From Morella rubra (taxonomy: Eukaryota > Streptophyta > Magnoliopsida > Fagales > Myricaceae): DNA of 64,000 nt. This document shows, one piece after another, positions 47,066-61,554 of the stretch; the stretch's first letter is position 1; each line of letters starts with the position of its first letter. The stretch lies in NCBI GenBank assembly GCA_003952965.2, contig RXIC02000099.1, positions 62,001-126,000 of the forward strand, written 5' to 3'. The notes below the pieces were generated by a model. It saw only the letters and a list, made by a program, of their open reading frames with translations, was not told the DNA's origin and did not search any database. The translations under genes were made by a program, and so were the position numbers.

Positions 47066-50000
47066 TTCTATGGTCTGTACGACCCAAAATTTTAAACAGT
47101 CACTATGTCTTTCTATTTCTGATTTAGACCATCTAATATAATGAAAGAATTCAAGGAGGTCCAAATATAACTAGCAATGCATTTTGCTTTGCTTAAACAA
47201 GTAGAAAATCCCTTCCTGCTCTTAAACTAGATGATTTGGTTCATTTTTTTCACACAAATAAAAAGAAAAATCTGAATCATAGAAATGCATAGATGAACAT
47301 GCACATGACTCCCAAATAAGTATAATATCTCTTATTATAAGCCATCCAAGATTGCCTCAATGATTAGGACGGATCATATGCCATGTGGGTGAGTCCCATA
47401 GTTATGAATTCGATTTTCCTTGAGGATAAAATCAATGACTTAACAGGAACTTTAAGTTGTGAGTTGTCTAATTTCTTCGAGATTTGCCGTTACATTAAAA
47501 TCCATCAGTGCATCTAAGTTAGGCCAAATCTATCCAACCTTAGTGCATAAATAGTTGCAACATATATATTTCTCTCGTCACCTAAAGGAAAACGTTCACC
47601 ATTATATGGAGTACAGATAACACAATTTAACCTATTTAGTTTTAAATTGACATAAAAAAAAAAAAAGGACCTGCTGCTTTACCCTTTTTCTCTTTTGCAC
47701 GCTTATTAACGCTTTTAGTCGTGGAAATGATCAAATATTTTGAGAGATACTAGTGAGCCAAACGCTAATTATGTGCGAATTATCTCGAAAGATGTCAACA
47801 TTTGAACGAGAAAGTGGGGACGTGACTTTTACAAAATAAAATGACACTTTAACTAGACTTTCGGACGAAAATGCGACGTATAATCTGCACGCTATGTTGA
47901 AAAGGGGACATGAACATCGATCGTTTCAAAGAACCGAAGCATGTTTTTCACGAGGTGCTGACTGCTGACCATGTTTAATTGTTCAAAAAGAAACAAATAC
48001 GAGGAACGGAGGAAGTATATATTAGTTTAGTGTTTAATTTATGCTTTTTCCTTTTTTTTTTTCCTTTTCTTTTTTCTACGATTAGTTTCCTTTTGTTTTG
48101 TGCACGAATATATATTATGTGCAATATTTGCAAAGAACAAAGGGACTAGGGAGGGAAACTTTTATAAGTGTAGTTATCTATCTCCATCTAGCAACTAAGA
48201 AGTGCCTCTTTTTGACCGCCCTTTCTTTCTCCTCTTGTATACATCAGCGTGCTCAAACCAAATCAGCCGCTACTTCACGTGATTTTTTTCGTTTAACGGC
48301 CCCCGATATACGGGAGGCTGAATAGATGTTGACAATAGCTTAAACTTCAAGACAGCGATACATATGAAAGCGAATAAAGGATTGTGGGGATTTTATTCCT
48401 ACAACCTTTTACGTGTGTGTCTATTTCATTACCAAAGTATTAAAATCTTAATCACATGTTTTTTAGCCGACAATCGGAATCATCTGTTGTATTGGGTATA
48501 TGTCCAACACTCAATACTGAAGAGATTTTAAGTTTCGATTAAAAATACAGGTACCCACTTATCTTGAGATCATCTTAAAGAGTTGAGGAAATTTCTTAAA
48601 AAAGAAAAAAAATAATAATACAGATAATATTGAATGTTATAAAACTCATACGTTATGTTTATCCATTTTTCAATTGAATTCAAATGATCTTGATATGTCC
48701 AGAGTTCTTACACTTTTATAATCCTACTTATTACAGGTCGAGCCCAAAACCATGCCTTCTCTCCACTCGTTTTCTGGCAGCATAGAGGGGATCTGCACAT
48801 GCTTATCCACTTATCCATTGAGATCACGTTGGGAGTAGAATAGGGTTGTTTATGTCTGGACCGAAAATGATCAAATCGACCCAAATCGGTTGAAACCGAA
48901 TGGGTCCGATCGGCTATGGGAAGGCTCGGTTCGACTGTCAATCCAAGCATTCCCAAAATCGAGGACCTCAGTTCGATCCTCAATTTTTGTGGCCCAGTGG
49001 TGCGTCGAATCGCACCAAATTGAGGGTATTTGAGTAATTTTACTCTTTTTTAAAAAAGCACTAGTGTCTCACACTCCCAACAGACTCCCTCTAGTTTTTT
49101 TTTCCCTGATCCTTAGTTGCTCAATTCTTGCCCCATTTGTTTCCTTGCCTTAGCACGCCCCCCCCCCCCCCCCCAAAAAAAAAAAAAAAATTCACTTGCT
49201 GCCAATGAAGCCTCCCCTCCTCCCTTCGTGGCATCCTCTCTCTCTCTCTCTCTCGCCAACCGACTGAATTGGGTCGATCTAGCTTTCTGTCAATTGACAG
49301 TTCGGATGTCGTTTGGAAAAACCTAAAAACTGAATCCTGATTCTTGGTTGGGGGTGAAAATCAAAAAGTCAAGCAACTTTATTGAAAAAAAAAATTAATA
49401 CGAACAGTATATAAATATTATAAAATTTATATATTATGTTTATTTCTTTTTTAGTTGAACCATCTAATTCGATCGACCAATTAAAAATGAACGTGCCCAT
49501 TGAGTTGTTGCACTCTTGTAATCCTCTTTGCATTCATATATGAAACGAACGACTACTCAGTACGGCCGGGCTCGTATACGAGTAGGGCTCGACTCGCTGC
49601 TTGCAAATACTGACAAAAAAAAACCCGACACGACAACTCTCACATTTTCCGGAAACCAAAACCGAATGCGCCAGAAGTTTCCTATAATTTACGCGTATAA
49701 ACTTCATGAAGAACGTGCGTGTACTTTTACTGTGTTTTAAACTTTTATTTAATAATTCTCGGAAAAAATATATTTATTTTGTACCATTAATTTATTGTTT
49801 TTTATATATAATATAGCTCCGTGCTGTCGGCTGATTCATTTAGTGGACCGAATAATTTAGAGGCAGCAGGACGCGGCAGGTTTTCGTCCAGTTGAGGGCC
49901 CGAGGCATGCCAAAAAGTTCCCATTGCTTGTGTCTCGTCACCCTCGAAGCTAATCCAAGGCACACAGCGATCGGACATTGACCAGATAGTGATGCTGCAA

Positions 50001-50990
50001 TACCTTCCAAAAGAGACATCAACTTCAAGCTGTTACTGAAGGTGCTAGCTCACCCATTTTGGTAAGACCTCTCAAACGAGGGATTTTGATTTCCACTTTC
50101 GTGGAAAGCGGGAGGTGCGGCAAGTGCCTGCATTTAGCAGAAACCAAATCAAGCACATCTTCCACGTCTTCTTCTTGTTTTTTTATTTTACCCTTCTTCA
50201 AAGAATTAGATAAAGTTAATCTGGGACCCAGGATCCATTATTGATATAACTAGATAGGAACCAATATGAGCTCGAGCTTTTTGATCTGGTTTCAATATTG
50301 GTGAGAAAATTGCTTGAGAAGTCGTGTTGTAACTTGACATGCATAGAGATCTTAACCGGATAAATGGGAAATAGAAAGAGAGATCTAACAAAAAGGAAAG
50401 GTTAATGGCCCCACCCCCTACAAGAGCCAAAATTGAGTTCTAAGTATAATGTTCCTAGTCAAAGTAGACATTACTAGGAAATCGAAAAGAAGAAAGGGAA
50501 ATCGGATTTCGGCTCCTGCATGGGTTGGTGGCGAAAGGGCCAGAAGACGATCAGGTTCAAAGTCCAGACCAAAAAAGGACTACTACCCTTAAAAGTAATA
50601 TATATGCATGACTTTGGAGACACGCCCCATTCCCCAAGATATAGCTGCACGCCAATCCCAGTGTCCCCCATGGTATTAAACATAAGATTAAAGAACAAAA
50701 GCAAAAAACTGACCATAATGTTCAATAGCAGTGAAGGAATCCGTAACTTTTTACAGTACTCTTTTGTTTGTTTTGGAGGAAAGATAGATAAAACTCATTA
50801 AGTAGCCAAAGTGCTGAGGTCTTCTTTTTTTTTTTTTTTCCTAAGCAAGTGCTAAGGCCTATTTGCTTGAAAAGTAAAATTGACACTGTGTTGGATATTT
50901 CTGGATACATTTCTTCTTTTGGCTTATGTGCATTATGATTTACGAGGATAAGGAGGAGAGGGTGGGGGGTGATTTTTTTTTTTTTTCCCT
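47066..50990. other. Intergenic DNA without a supported gene
   Basis: AT-rich. It contains a possible SINE at about 47348, a C17 tract followed by an A run at 49158-49190, and a CT run at about 49236-49253. A 62-codon minus-strand frame at 49840-50028 looks vaguely protein-like but matches no family I know. Confidence 0.5.
47348..47520 (+). mobile_element. Possible degenerate SINE
   Basis: A box-A-like TGCCTCAATGATTAGGACGG is followed about 60 bp later by a box-B-like GAATTCGATTTTCC, the spacing of a tRNA-derived SINE head. The ends and a target duplication could not be defined. Confidence 0.3.
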
Positions 50991-51227
50991 CCAAAGAACA
51001 GCAAGTGGGTTGTAATTACAGTCCTAATTTCGGAACTCTGTAGAAAAGGGATCAACTTGGCACGCTTGATTTAATGGTCCAGAATCCTTACATCAAATCT
51101 TAGCTTTTTCCAAAGAAACGGCAAGTGGGTAATAATTACGGTTTGATTTCAGAACTCCATCGAAAAAACGATCAACTTGGCACGCTTGGTTTAATGGTCC
51201 AGAATCCGTACATCGAATCTTACCTGT
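50991..51227. repeat. Two-copy tandem duplication, period about 119 bp
   Basis: Units at about 50991-51109 and 51110-51227 share CCAAAGAA, GCAAGTGGGT, GATCAACTTGGCACGCTTG and TTTAATGGTCCAGAATCC, with roughly 85-90% identity. No coding function is seen. Confidence 0.88.
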
Positions 51228-54200
51228 AGATTTTCACAGTATTAGAAGTAAAACGATAAAAATATCTACTTCAGCCAAAAATCAATAGTTAAATAGTGTA
51301 GTGTTTATTTGTTATATTTATTTTTTAAAATTATATTATATAATTCAGTTAAGAAATTATTGAAAATCTCGATTTTTTTAAATTTTCGTTTCAAAGTTTA
51401 TTTCTTTTTTATTTTTTATGATTGAGTTCAAAGTTATTAATGATGTGACAAGAATCTTCGACATTTCACGAGAGAATATATATATATACATACCAGTTGA
51501 TGAGGAATTGCCTTCTGAAGGTAGTTAGCTCCTTTTCCTCACCTTTAAGCTCAACAAAAATTGTTTTCAGATGGTAATTAATTGGGAATTGAAAGATGAA
51601 GAAAGACTAGCATGGATGCTCTTACAAAGCTTTTGTTTTTTGATAATTTTTTTCTTTCTTTCTTTTGTTGTTCTTTTTCTTTATATAAAAGGATTCTTGG
51701 TTGTAAGTTCCAACTCCTCTTTATTTATTTACTTTTTGCTTTTCCTCGGAAAAGAAAAAAAATCCTGACGAGATTATGCATAAACTTTCAATGCAATCAA
51801 TTCTGGACCAAAATAATGCGAATGTAGTTGACAGTTACTGTTATTGATCATAAGTCGTATCAAAATATCCACCTATTACAGGCCTAATGTAAATTATTAA
51901 GCACAACTTCACCTAAATCACATAGAAATGGGACCTAGCTCCATGAAGCTTCGAGTAAAGCAACTTGATAATTAAGCCTAAACTAGGGCCAAAGTTCTAT
52001 ACTTTTCAGTAAAGAAAAGAGCAGCCTGTGGAGATCTTAATTGACTCTGAAGAGTAAAAATTGCTTGCATTAATTCTGAAGAACAGAGCAGTTCAATCAC
52101 TTCGGTCATGTATGCCAACTAAAATTATATAGAAATTTAGAAATGTTGTAAAAATTGAGGTAGATTAGAGTTTTATTGGATTTTGAGAGAAAATACTGAA
52201 AATGTAGAATTTCATGAAAGTTGGTGAAAAAGTGAAGAAATAGATGGTTTGAATAAATTTTTTATATTGATTATAATGAAAAGATATTAATTTTTTTATA
52301 AGCAAAAGTGATAGAGAGCAATCTACATAACAACCTTCTCAGAGCATGACTATAGGAGCACTCCTATTACAGAATGTCTGATTTGAACGATATATAGCTA
52401 TTGTCTATTAAGTCAGCCTATCACTACAGCACTAACAAGACCACCAATTAGTCTTAACCCATCTACAGGCACAAGATCTAGCCTGTTGACAATGAAAAAA
52501 ATATCATTGGATGGGGGAGAGATTATTCTGAAGTTATTTTATTTGATCAAAACTTTAAATTAGTTATATTTACGAATCAAAATTTTAGAACAGAGAAAAT
52601 TTAGACAAAATATTAATTTGCAAACATGCATATCGTCTCTCTTAAAAGCCCCTCGAAACTTATTTGTGAGTACGTAGTAGATCACAGATATCAAAGTTCA
52701 AAGAAGAAGCAAGGTTTTAATTCCAGCAGTATAAATCATTGCAACTTCTAGACTTAGAAGAAACCCCAAACATCAAAATCTACAGCAAAAGGTCAATTAT
52801 TGTGGGTACTATTTTCATAATTGTAATTAATTATTGAAGTAAATACCCACTTCCTCTGGTGACAATCATCATTATTCTAAAAACTTTATGATTTACTTGT
52901 CTTCTATGCAAAAATGTTTCATTTTGATAAAGTCTAGAAATTAAATGACTACAATTTTGGGTATAAATGACCCAGAAAAAAATCGTCCAACCAATAAAAC
53001 AGAAGCTCTGACACTGTAGAATACAGGGGAATTTGAACCAAGAAAGCAGAAGCAGCAGCATGGAATTTGTTCAAGTTTTACCAATTATTTCTGGACAAAA
53101 TGTGCAAGACTAGAAGCCTAGAAGGGTTGCTTCTGATCAAAGTTGGTTGTTTTGGTGTTCGAGATAGGCTTCAGGTTGGCGAGTGGGTGTAGACTAATTT
53201 CATTTCTAGAGCATATACTCCGTTTCTAATCTTTTGAAAGTTTCCCGAATTCTCGAATAATTCCAAATTGGAATAAAATCAACAGCAGATGGGTCCGTTT
53301 TGTACTAACATGCACCGGACAGAAGTTGAACATTCTTGGTCGCAAATAATACCTTGTTTACAAAACCAAGAATCATGAATAATACATAGGCGGAAACAAT
53401 GAATTTAGACCAAAAAAAACTACATAGAACGTCTAGAAAAGAGAAAAAAAAAAATGCATCATTTTCCATGGGGAAATGGAAAGACAGAAGGTACAACAGG
53501 AGGTATCCATGCAGACTTAGAAAGTGCCCACTATGGGTTTTTTTTTTTTTTTTATATGTAGTGTCCACTATGGTCTACCTGACAATTCTGGGATCAGTCT
53601 TTGACAAGCAACAGCAGAAGAAGAGGAACAGTCACCAATTAACGTCACAGTTTATATACAGTGGAACTGAAAGATCAACTATATCCATTAATGGGTCTTA
53701 TAAGAAAAGTGTCAAACTCTTGGAATCTTGCCCTTCTAGTCCACATTGATTGATCAGAAACTTCTGGCGGGAAGAATCGTCCAATACCAGCAGGTAAGGT
53801 GCCCTAAATTCCTTCCAAGACGTAACTTATATTCCCAGTCAGAAATGCAACTCAAAATTTCAAAAGTGATGTGATTTGTCATCCTATGAAATAAGTTCCT
53901 GAATGAGATACTTGAGAAGATTACGAGCAGGTTGGCAGCTAGCAAGTTTTCTTTAAGGCTGAGAGATTTACATTCTGAAAAATCAAATTGTCAGGTAAAA
54001 TTTCTCTAAACTTATACCAAGTTATCCTAGATATTTTCTAACCGATGTGGGACTGTGACATTTGAATCCATATTTGTACCAAAAATTGCTGACCAACAAA
54101 GTTCTAATTATTGGAAGAAGAAAATTAGTTGTATCTAGTCTTTGTAGGGATCAGATAGAACTTACCCGACCGGTTTGCACAACGACAAATCCGTGATACC

Positions 54201-55097
54201 TGAAGTAATCCCTGACTCAAATATTAGCTAAGTTACAGTTATGTATGTGGCGAATCAAATTCAAGCATTTTTAGCTGGAATGTTGAACCCCCAAGCCATT
54301 TGAATGGTTTAAAGAAAGAAAGGGTGAAACTTCCTTCTGAATTAAGTAGTAAAACTTAAGTAATGAAGAATCAAGTGTTAAAGGAAGGAACATGCAGCAA
54401 TTCAAGTCAAAGATCAACCACTTTAGAATTTTTTTAATATGAGACAAAAGTAGATTTCTAAAACAAAACAAGAGAAACATTACACGATGCTGCTCTGAAT
54501 TCACTGAACTTCCCCCCCGAATATTTCCAAAAGGTTCCACTGGAAGAACTTCCTCCTGTAAGCTTTTCTCAACTTGCATTTACCCAGAAGTTTTCAAAGT
54601 AGAATATTGGCCAGCCTAGTACAAATCTTATATTGCCACGAAGAACACGACCATATGCAAAGAGCATAAGAACATTCTTCACCTCGTATTCATATTGTCA
54701 ACATCACTTTGGCCCAGGATAAAAAGTAGCCACCAAAGCCGAAAGCGTAAGGTGAATGTACCAAAACCCATCGATTCTCCAAAAGCGGTTTACAGTTGAT
54801 TACCCAAATTCTAAATATGGACCAAGTTTTCTGTCAACATGAAAACATTATCCACCATTAAAATGATTCTCCACATCGTTGCACTCCCAAAGTATCGCAA
54901 TTCTTATCAGTCAAAATGTAACATGAAGTGTAAAAAGTGTAAATTTATTAGTATTTGGAGTGCAATCTATCAAGTTTAATCTTAGAAGGTGCAAATTACA
55001 AAACATATGCTAATTTAAAAATGTAAAACATAATTTCTCCTCAGAATAACTACAACTACATGCTATAAAATGAAAAATCAATTTTGTGTAGTGACAA
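51228..55097. other. Intergenic DNA without a supported gene
   Basis: AT-rich with scattered homopolymers. No open frame here resembles a known family and no transposon ends were defined. Confidence 0.5.
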
Positions 55098-55111
55098 AGC
55101 AAAGAGAGGAT

Positions 55112-55327
55112 ACCCATCGCGGACTTGCACTAGCGGTAAGGGCGAACTTGTGTATGTGTAGGTAGGTGCAAGGTCACAGGTTTGATACTCTACTGAGCGA
55201 ATATCGTAACCGACTTAAATGAGAGTTATAGTAGTACGGATGAATCTTCTCTGGCGTTTACCTATCCATTAAGTGGACTGATTCTAGTGGACTACAACAT
55301 AGAATTTCTCCTCATTACCCAAAAAAG
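55112..55327 (+). mobile_element. tRNA-derived SINE, about 216 bp
   Basis: Flanked by an imperfect 14-bp target duplication, AGCAAAGAGAGGAT (55098-55111) and AGCAAAGATAAGAT (55328-55341). The head carries a box-A-like CTAGCGGTAAGGGCG at about 55130 and a box-B-like GGTTTGATACTC at about 55180, which is the layout of a pol III promoter. The element ends in a short A run (CCCAAAAAAG). Two mismatches in the target duplication suggest an old insertion. Confidence 0.75.
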
Positions 55328-55341
55328 AGCAAAGATAAGAT

Positions 55342-56247
55342 GCCAAAAAAAAAAAATCTACCATGCCAAGCAAGCTCCAATCCCCAAGAAAATCTCTATA
55401 AATTTTTTTTTCTTTTGAAATTATGGTTGTATGAGTTCTGCTACTCTCACAAATACCTAAAGAAAATATATCTTAAAAAAAATGTACTTTTGAAAAAAAA
55501 AAAAATCCGATCCAAGCGTAGGTAGCATTGTTTCTGGAAATTAACTAGCTAAAACAGTTAATACAACTCACAAGCCAGGAAAAAAAGGCCAAGCCACCGG
55601 AAAGACGTCTCTAATGGGTTGACGCTTTGAGAGATCTTCCCTAGGTTTTGTCCCACGCATCTAGTCACAACAAATGGCTGCTAGAGAAATCCATATCCCC
55701 AACCCATCACGAAAGAGAAGATTCTTTCAATTTTGTCCTAATTCAGGTCACGTCAAAGTCGTTCTAACAGATCCAACTAAAGTGATAGGCATTGTACTGA
55801 TCATTGACAAACCCCTGTACATACATCGAAACTTAAGTAACAAGAGAAGAGAGACTCAAGCAAGGTAATTAATTTAGAACTGAGACTCAAAGAACTGCAC
55901 AGCCATAGAGAGAAAACAAAACAGAGCGTTTGTAATTACATTAGGCAACAACCAGAAATCAAGAACATGCCTTTCTAGCAAGTTGCTTCTATGCACAAAC
56001 TTGTGCAGTTGGCTATTTCTAACCTCTATTCGAGAAGACTAGAAGCTTTGGCACAAAAAGGAAACTGCATATTCACAGGACCAGCCAGCTAAACTCTCAA
56101 AGAAGGCAACCAAAATAGGTTAAACTATGCTAAGATGAGGAGAGATCAAATCTAAACTACGCCCAACCCTCACAATGTTAAAGCATTCTTTCATGTCCAT
56201 CTTGCATTGTGATGATTTCCAATGTCGGACATTTGTTGCAAGAACTT
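55342..56247. other. Downstream flank and 3' UTR of RNR1
   Basis: The part nearest 56248 is the likely 3' UTR of RNR1 (minus strand). No other gene is recognised. Confidence 0.5.
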
Positions 56248-59200
56248 TTAACTTCCACAAGCCATGCATTCTTCTCGATTCTGCAAGGAACACAGCACCT
56301 CTGCCGTATCAGCATTACTATCATCGTCCACCCTTTCAGCAGTCTCCTGTTTCACCGCAATAAAAATTATGCATAACCATCATAGGGGACAAACACAAGG
56401 ACACTACTGGAAGTGCAATGAAGAAAATTTCTTTTCTCCTTTACATTGATAATTTAATCTACAAATCTATCTCCACCTCTAGAAATGGAACCGCAAGGAC
56501 AGATGGAGCCATCACTACACAGTATAAAACTATTTGAGAATATCACGTGACGCCGTTGTTTCAGTTTATCACTAACTTGTGATAACTTCTTTTTCTAGTG
56601 ATGGGTGCATTCTAGATCATGGACTTCCTGTAATTTGATAAAGGCTACAAAATAATTTACATTGTTGAGAGAGGAGATATCAACGGTGAATTTGATAGCA
56701 TCAGCTGCAGCACGTGTTCTCAGATAATACATTCCCGTTTTCAGGCCCTTGCATGTGGGAAAATTCAACAATTCATTAGAAAAAATCAAATTATTGATAA
56801 CAATATACATTGGCCAGGTGGAGAAACGACAAATCAATTAAAGCATGAACATTGTAAAATTTTGATTGGTAAATTAGGGCAGACTCTAGAGACAGGAGAA
56901 ATGCATTAAATAATATGACCAACAAACATTGCATTTGAGTTTATACCTTAGACCAAGCATAAAAATGCAGGGAAGTTAGCTTCCCAGGATCAGGTTGGTC
57001 CATGTAAATGTTGAGACTTTGACTCTGATCAATGTAGCATCCACGATCAATAGCCATTTGAACCAATGTCTTTTGCTTAATTTCCCACACAGTCCTGACA
57101 GTAATGCAGTAGTACTGCCTTAGCATAAGAGCAACACTTAGCGAAGTAGTTTTTTTGATAAGTAGTTAAAAACAAAAAACAAAACGAAAACATGAGTACT
57201 TGTAAATTGCTTTCAGCTCCTCAGGAATCTCTGGCGTCTTCAAAACTGAGCCATTCTCATATATTATCTTGTTCTTAATCACGTGAGTCCAAAGACCCAT
57301 TTCCGTTAAATCATGCAATAGGTGCTTGTTCACTACAACGAATTCACCACTAAGGGCAAAAGAGCTAAAGGATTAGATGGCAGACAAGGGCAGAGTCACC
57401 AGTTGCAGAAAGCTGTAAATAAGGAAAACCACACCTTAAAACTCTGCGAGTGTATACATTGGAGGTATAAGGCTCAAAACACTCATTGTTTCCAAGAATC
57501 TGGCTGGTTGTAGCAGTGGGCATCGGTGCTACAAGCAGGGAATTTCTTACTCCATTTTGGGAGATCATTTCCCTGAGAGCAGCCCAATCCCACCTATCTG
57601 ATGGTGTTACACCCCACATGTCCATCTGAAGAATTCCCTACAAGAAAGGAAATAGAGATTGTTAGAGCTGAAGTAGCTCCAGCGACAACACATTTATTAT
57701 ATGAAAGCTGATGGGTAAGGGTTGCCAAATTCCATACTGCAGGCAATTTTACTTGAATTTCAAAACGTAGTTTGGAAAGATAAATAAAATAAAATACGAA
57801 AAAAAGTTAACAAATAGTTTCTAAAAAATGACAAAATGCCGACCTAACTGAACAAAAAGAAATGCAATACTCTATGTGTTTCTCATTTCTTTTCAAAGAC
57901 AGAGGGATCATACTGGTAAAAGTGTACATTTCAACCCAGAAAAAGAGTGAATTACCTGATTTGCAATCAATAGATACTCCACAAAGATATAACAGTAGAT
58001 ATGCTTGTGGTATAACAATTGACGAGAAGGCATATTATCTAACTGAACAGAGCGAAGACGCACTGGGAGCAAGCTTCTCTTCTCAGTTTCCGAGGAGAAG
58101 ATGCTCGACATAAATGTAGAAACACTGAAGTAAAGGGAATAAGCAGCAATACGTACTTTGCTTACAGGACTCCCGTAATATGTCTCATAAGGGCCATCTT
58201 TTGAAGCCAACTCTGAAGAAGCTTTTAGTGCATGGTAGTATATTGTTGCAAATATGTCTTTGTTGAGCTGTTGGGCCTTCAAGAAAAATTGGCATAGTCA
58301 ATCCAGCTAAAAAAAATTCAACAAAAGCCAAAATAAGTATATCAGATATAAGCCAATACCTCTGGTGACTCAAATGCCATACCAAGCAGGATGAAGGTAT
58401 CAGCAAGACCCTGGACTCCAATGCCTATTGGCCTGTGTCGTAAATTTGACCTTCTAGCAGTCTCAATGGGGTAGTAATTCACATCAATGATTCTGTTGAG
58501 ATTTACGGTAACTACTCTAGTCACCTGTCAGGAAAACATGGAGAAAAAAAAAAGGATCATAAAATTGAGCTTCCTACAATACAATAGTGTTGATCAGTGT
58601 TACAGAGACAAGAAATACAGAGCGGGTTGACCAGATACAAGTTTCCATCCCAGTTTCATACAAGTGTGCTTAGACAGACACAATAGCTTGCGCATGGACT
58701 TGTTAAAAATCAAACCTCTGCTAGTTTGCCAAAATCAAAATATCTGTTCTCCGAATCTCTACTCCCCAACAGCTTCGATGGTTTTGACTTGACAGGATCC
58801 CCCTACAATAACCAAATAAAACGCGTTCACTAACATAGTAATGAAGGGAAAAAAAAGTTACCTCTAACAGTAACTGAGACTTGAGAGATCCACCTTTTCC
58901 CTGACATATTGTGGTAAAGCAATGGATGCCAAATTGCAAACTGCAGTTTCTGTTGGACTTGAGAATTCAATGACCTCAGTGCAGAGGTTTGAGGACTTGA
59001 TAGTGCCCAGATTCTGTTGGTTACTTTTCCTATTACAAGAATCCTGGAGGGGGAGAAAAAGGAAGAATCAAGAAAACAAGGGAAAGAATTTAAATAGATA
59101 GTGAAATCTTTGTGGATATTTTGGACCTTGAAGAGCATGAAAGGAGTTCCAGTTTCGATCTGGGAATTTAAGATCGCAAACCAGAGTTTCCTAGCTTGTA

Positions 59201-61554
59201 CGACCTTCTGTGCCCTTCCCTAAGCCCACCAACAAACACATAGTTAGAAACAAAAATCCAAAATTTAAATATTGCAACATTAAGGAGGATTATAACATTA
59301 CCTCTTTTTCATATGAGGTGTACAACCTTTCAAATTCTTCTCCCCAACAATCAGACAAGCCAGGAGTCTCACTTGGGCAAAACAGAGACCAGTGGCCGTC
59401 ACATTGAACCCTCTCCATAAAAAGATCCGGCGTCCAAAGAGCATAAAATAAATCTCGAGCCCGATGTTCTTCCTGCAGAATAAATATGACTCAGAGTTGT
59501 ATGAAGAACGGCATAAGCAACAACAATAGCAATTTCGAGAGTCTGAGAGAGATCACTTTTGGCCCAAATATCCCAACAGACTCCATTAAGTATGATTTTG
59601 TGAATTTGAGGAAAAGCTTTTCTTGTTTGAGAGTAATTATAATGCTCATGAACCATCCAAAAGTACCTTTCCTTGGTTCTTTCTAAGATCCAGAAACTCA
59701 AAGACATCTGCATGCCATGGCTCCAAATATATAGTGAAAGCACCTGCAAAATGGCATGAAATTGATCATACTGAAATCATACCGTGCCTCTGTGTGCATG
59801 CATGAGTACACGTGTTTGTGTTTGTGTCTGTGTCTGTGAGGTTTTGGAGACATGCCCTTTCTCTTGCCTCCCCCTTGATCAACAAAACGTGCAGTGTCAT
59901 TGAACACACGAAGCATAGGAACAATGCCATCAGAAGTTCCATTTGTCCCACAAATGTAGCTTCCTGTTGCCCGGATATTATGAATGGAGATTCCAATTCC
60001 TCCGGCTGATTTGCTAATAACAGCACACTCCTTCAAGGTATCAAAAATTCCCTCAATGCTATCATCTTTCGTGCACACAAGAAAGCAGCTACTCAACTGC
60101 CAAATCATACATCAGATTTCGAAAGTAAGAAAGGTTACATCAAGGACAAAAAAGTGAAAAATGACATGGGTTAGTATAAAGAAAAAATAAGCATCATGAT
60201 CAAAATGGGAAAGGAAACTGAAACCGCACAGACGTACTTGGGGCTGTGGAGTTCCTGCATTAAAAAGGGTAGGAGTAGCATGAGTGAACCAACGCTGAGA
60301 AGTCAAATGGTATGTCTTCAGAACAGAATCGATATCATCTTTGTGGATACCAACAGCTACTCTCATTAACATGTGCTGCGGCCTTTCCACAACCTTCCCG
60401 TCAACCTTTAAAAGGTATGACCTCTCAAGTGTTTTGAAGCCAAAATAATCATAGTCAAAATCTCTGTCATAGATTATCTCACTGTCTAGATGAGCGGCAT
60501 TCTGAAATCAATTAACATATATCTCTCAATATAAGAGTCAAGCATCTTAGAAAACTGCATATTTTGGACTTTCCATCCATACATATTTTTTTTTCACTCT
60601 TTCGCTACACACAAAGAAGTGTATGATAAAAGCCTTAAGTGTGTCGTTAGAACTTTGTCAGAGACAGTTCAGGGTATTGAATCTTATCAAGACAGTTGAG
60701 ATCAATAAGCTTGAGGTAGAGTTTGAGATCTAACTCGCTCAAAGGAGAAAATCCAGCAGCAGCAAAATGAAACTAGATCGATCACAAATTATATGACCAA
60801 AGTTCAGATATGACTCCGTTCTTTGATTGAGCCAAGGAATCAAACATGGAATTTATAGCAAATAAATTACTATGTGAGTACCTTCATGATTATATGGTAG
60901 ACATCATCAGCAACAAGAGATGCCTTCTTCCCAGACCTCTTGTCTGTATAATCGTACATGATTTTTATCCTGCATCAACCACATACACAACTTCACGTCC
61001 TTTCCATTATAAAGCATTTGCCAAATCCAAAACACTCTTCGAAGACAGATTGCATCGTATCATATTTCAGGGATGAAACAAAACCAGTTATATGGAACAC
61101 TCACGTCTCGGAAAATGACTTCTTGGTATTCTTATGCAGATCTGAAACTGCGATTCGTGCAGCCAACTGTATCACAGTTTCAATGAACCACAAAAAACAA
61201 TTAATTGACAACAAACCTGTTATAACCCAAGTATCACCACAAGTATTGAAACGAGAATCTACAATCAATAAGCAGCATTTATATTATGAAGTTAATTTGA
61301 CCATTAGACTTATTACGAGTGCCAACCAAAGCATAATCGGGGTGGTTTGTGGTCATGGCGGCCGCAGTCTCCGTAGCCAATTCATCGAGCTGGGTGGTCG
61401 TGACACCGTCGTAGAGCCCAGCACAGACTTTCTGCGCGACGATAATCGGGTCGCAATGCTCAACGCTGAGCCCATAACTCAGCTTCTTAAGCCGAGCCGT
61501 GATCTTTCCGAATTGCAACGGCTCTTGGCGCCCATCTCTTTTCACCACATACAT
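56248..61554 (-). CDS. RNR1: Ribonucleoside-diphosphate reductase large subunit, 17 exons, 810 aa
   Basis: Reduces ribonucleoside diphosphates to deoxy forms for DNA synthesis; works in the cytosol with the small R2 subunit. Exons on the minus strand: 61327-61554, 61105-61166, 60882-60969, 60238-60501, 59856-60096, 59667-59743, 59302-59472, 59127-59219, 58894-59043, 58716-58802, 58360-58524, 58157-58276, 57435-57637, 57200-57349, 56947-57094, 56661-56747, 56248-56346. The total is 2433 nt with all phases consistent. The ATP-cone starts at [18 protein letters not shown]. Active-site residues are present: Cys218 (LSSCFL) and Cys444 (AVCNLA), the redox pair; Cys429 and Glu431 (NLCTE), the radical site; the Tyr pair 756-757 (MYYLRTR); and the C-terminal CMACGS tail, Cys805/Cys808. 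Length is close to Arabidopsis RNR1. The intron after exon 5 uses a GC donor (59854-59855); the others are GT-AG. The gene looks complete and functional. Confidence 0.97.

Noticed and set aside
49840-50028. 62-codon minus-strand frame in GC-richer sequence
   Set aside because: No family match and no neighbouring exons; also checked by eye for known plant microRNA sequences without a hit.
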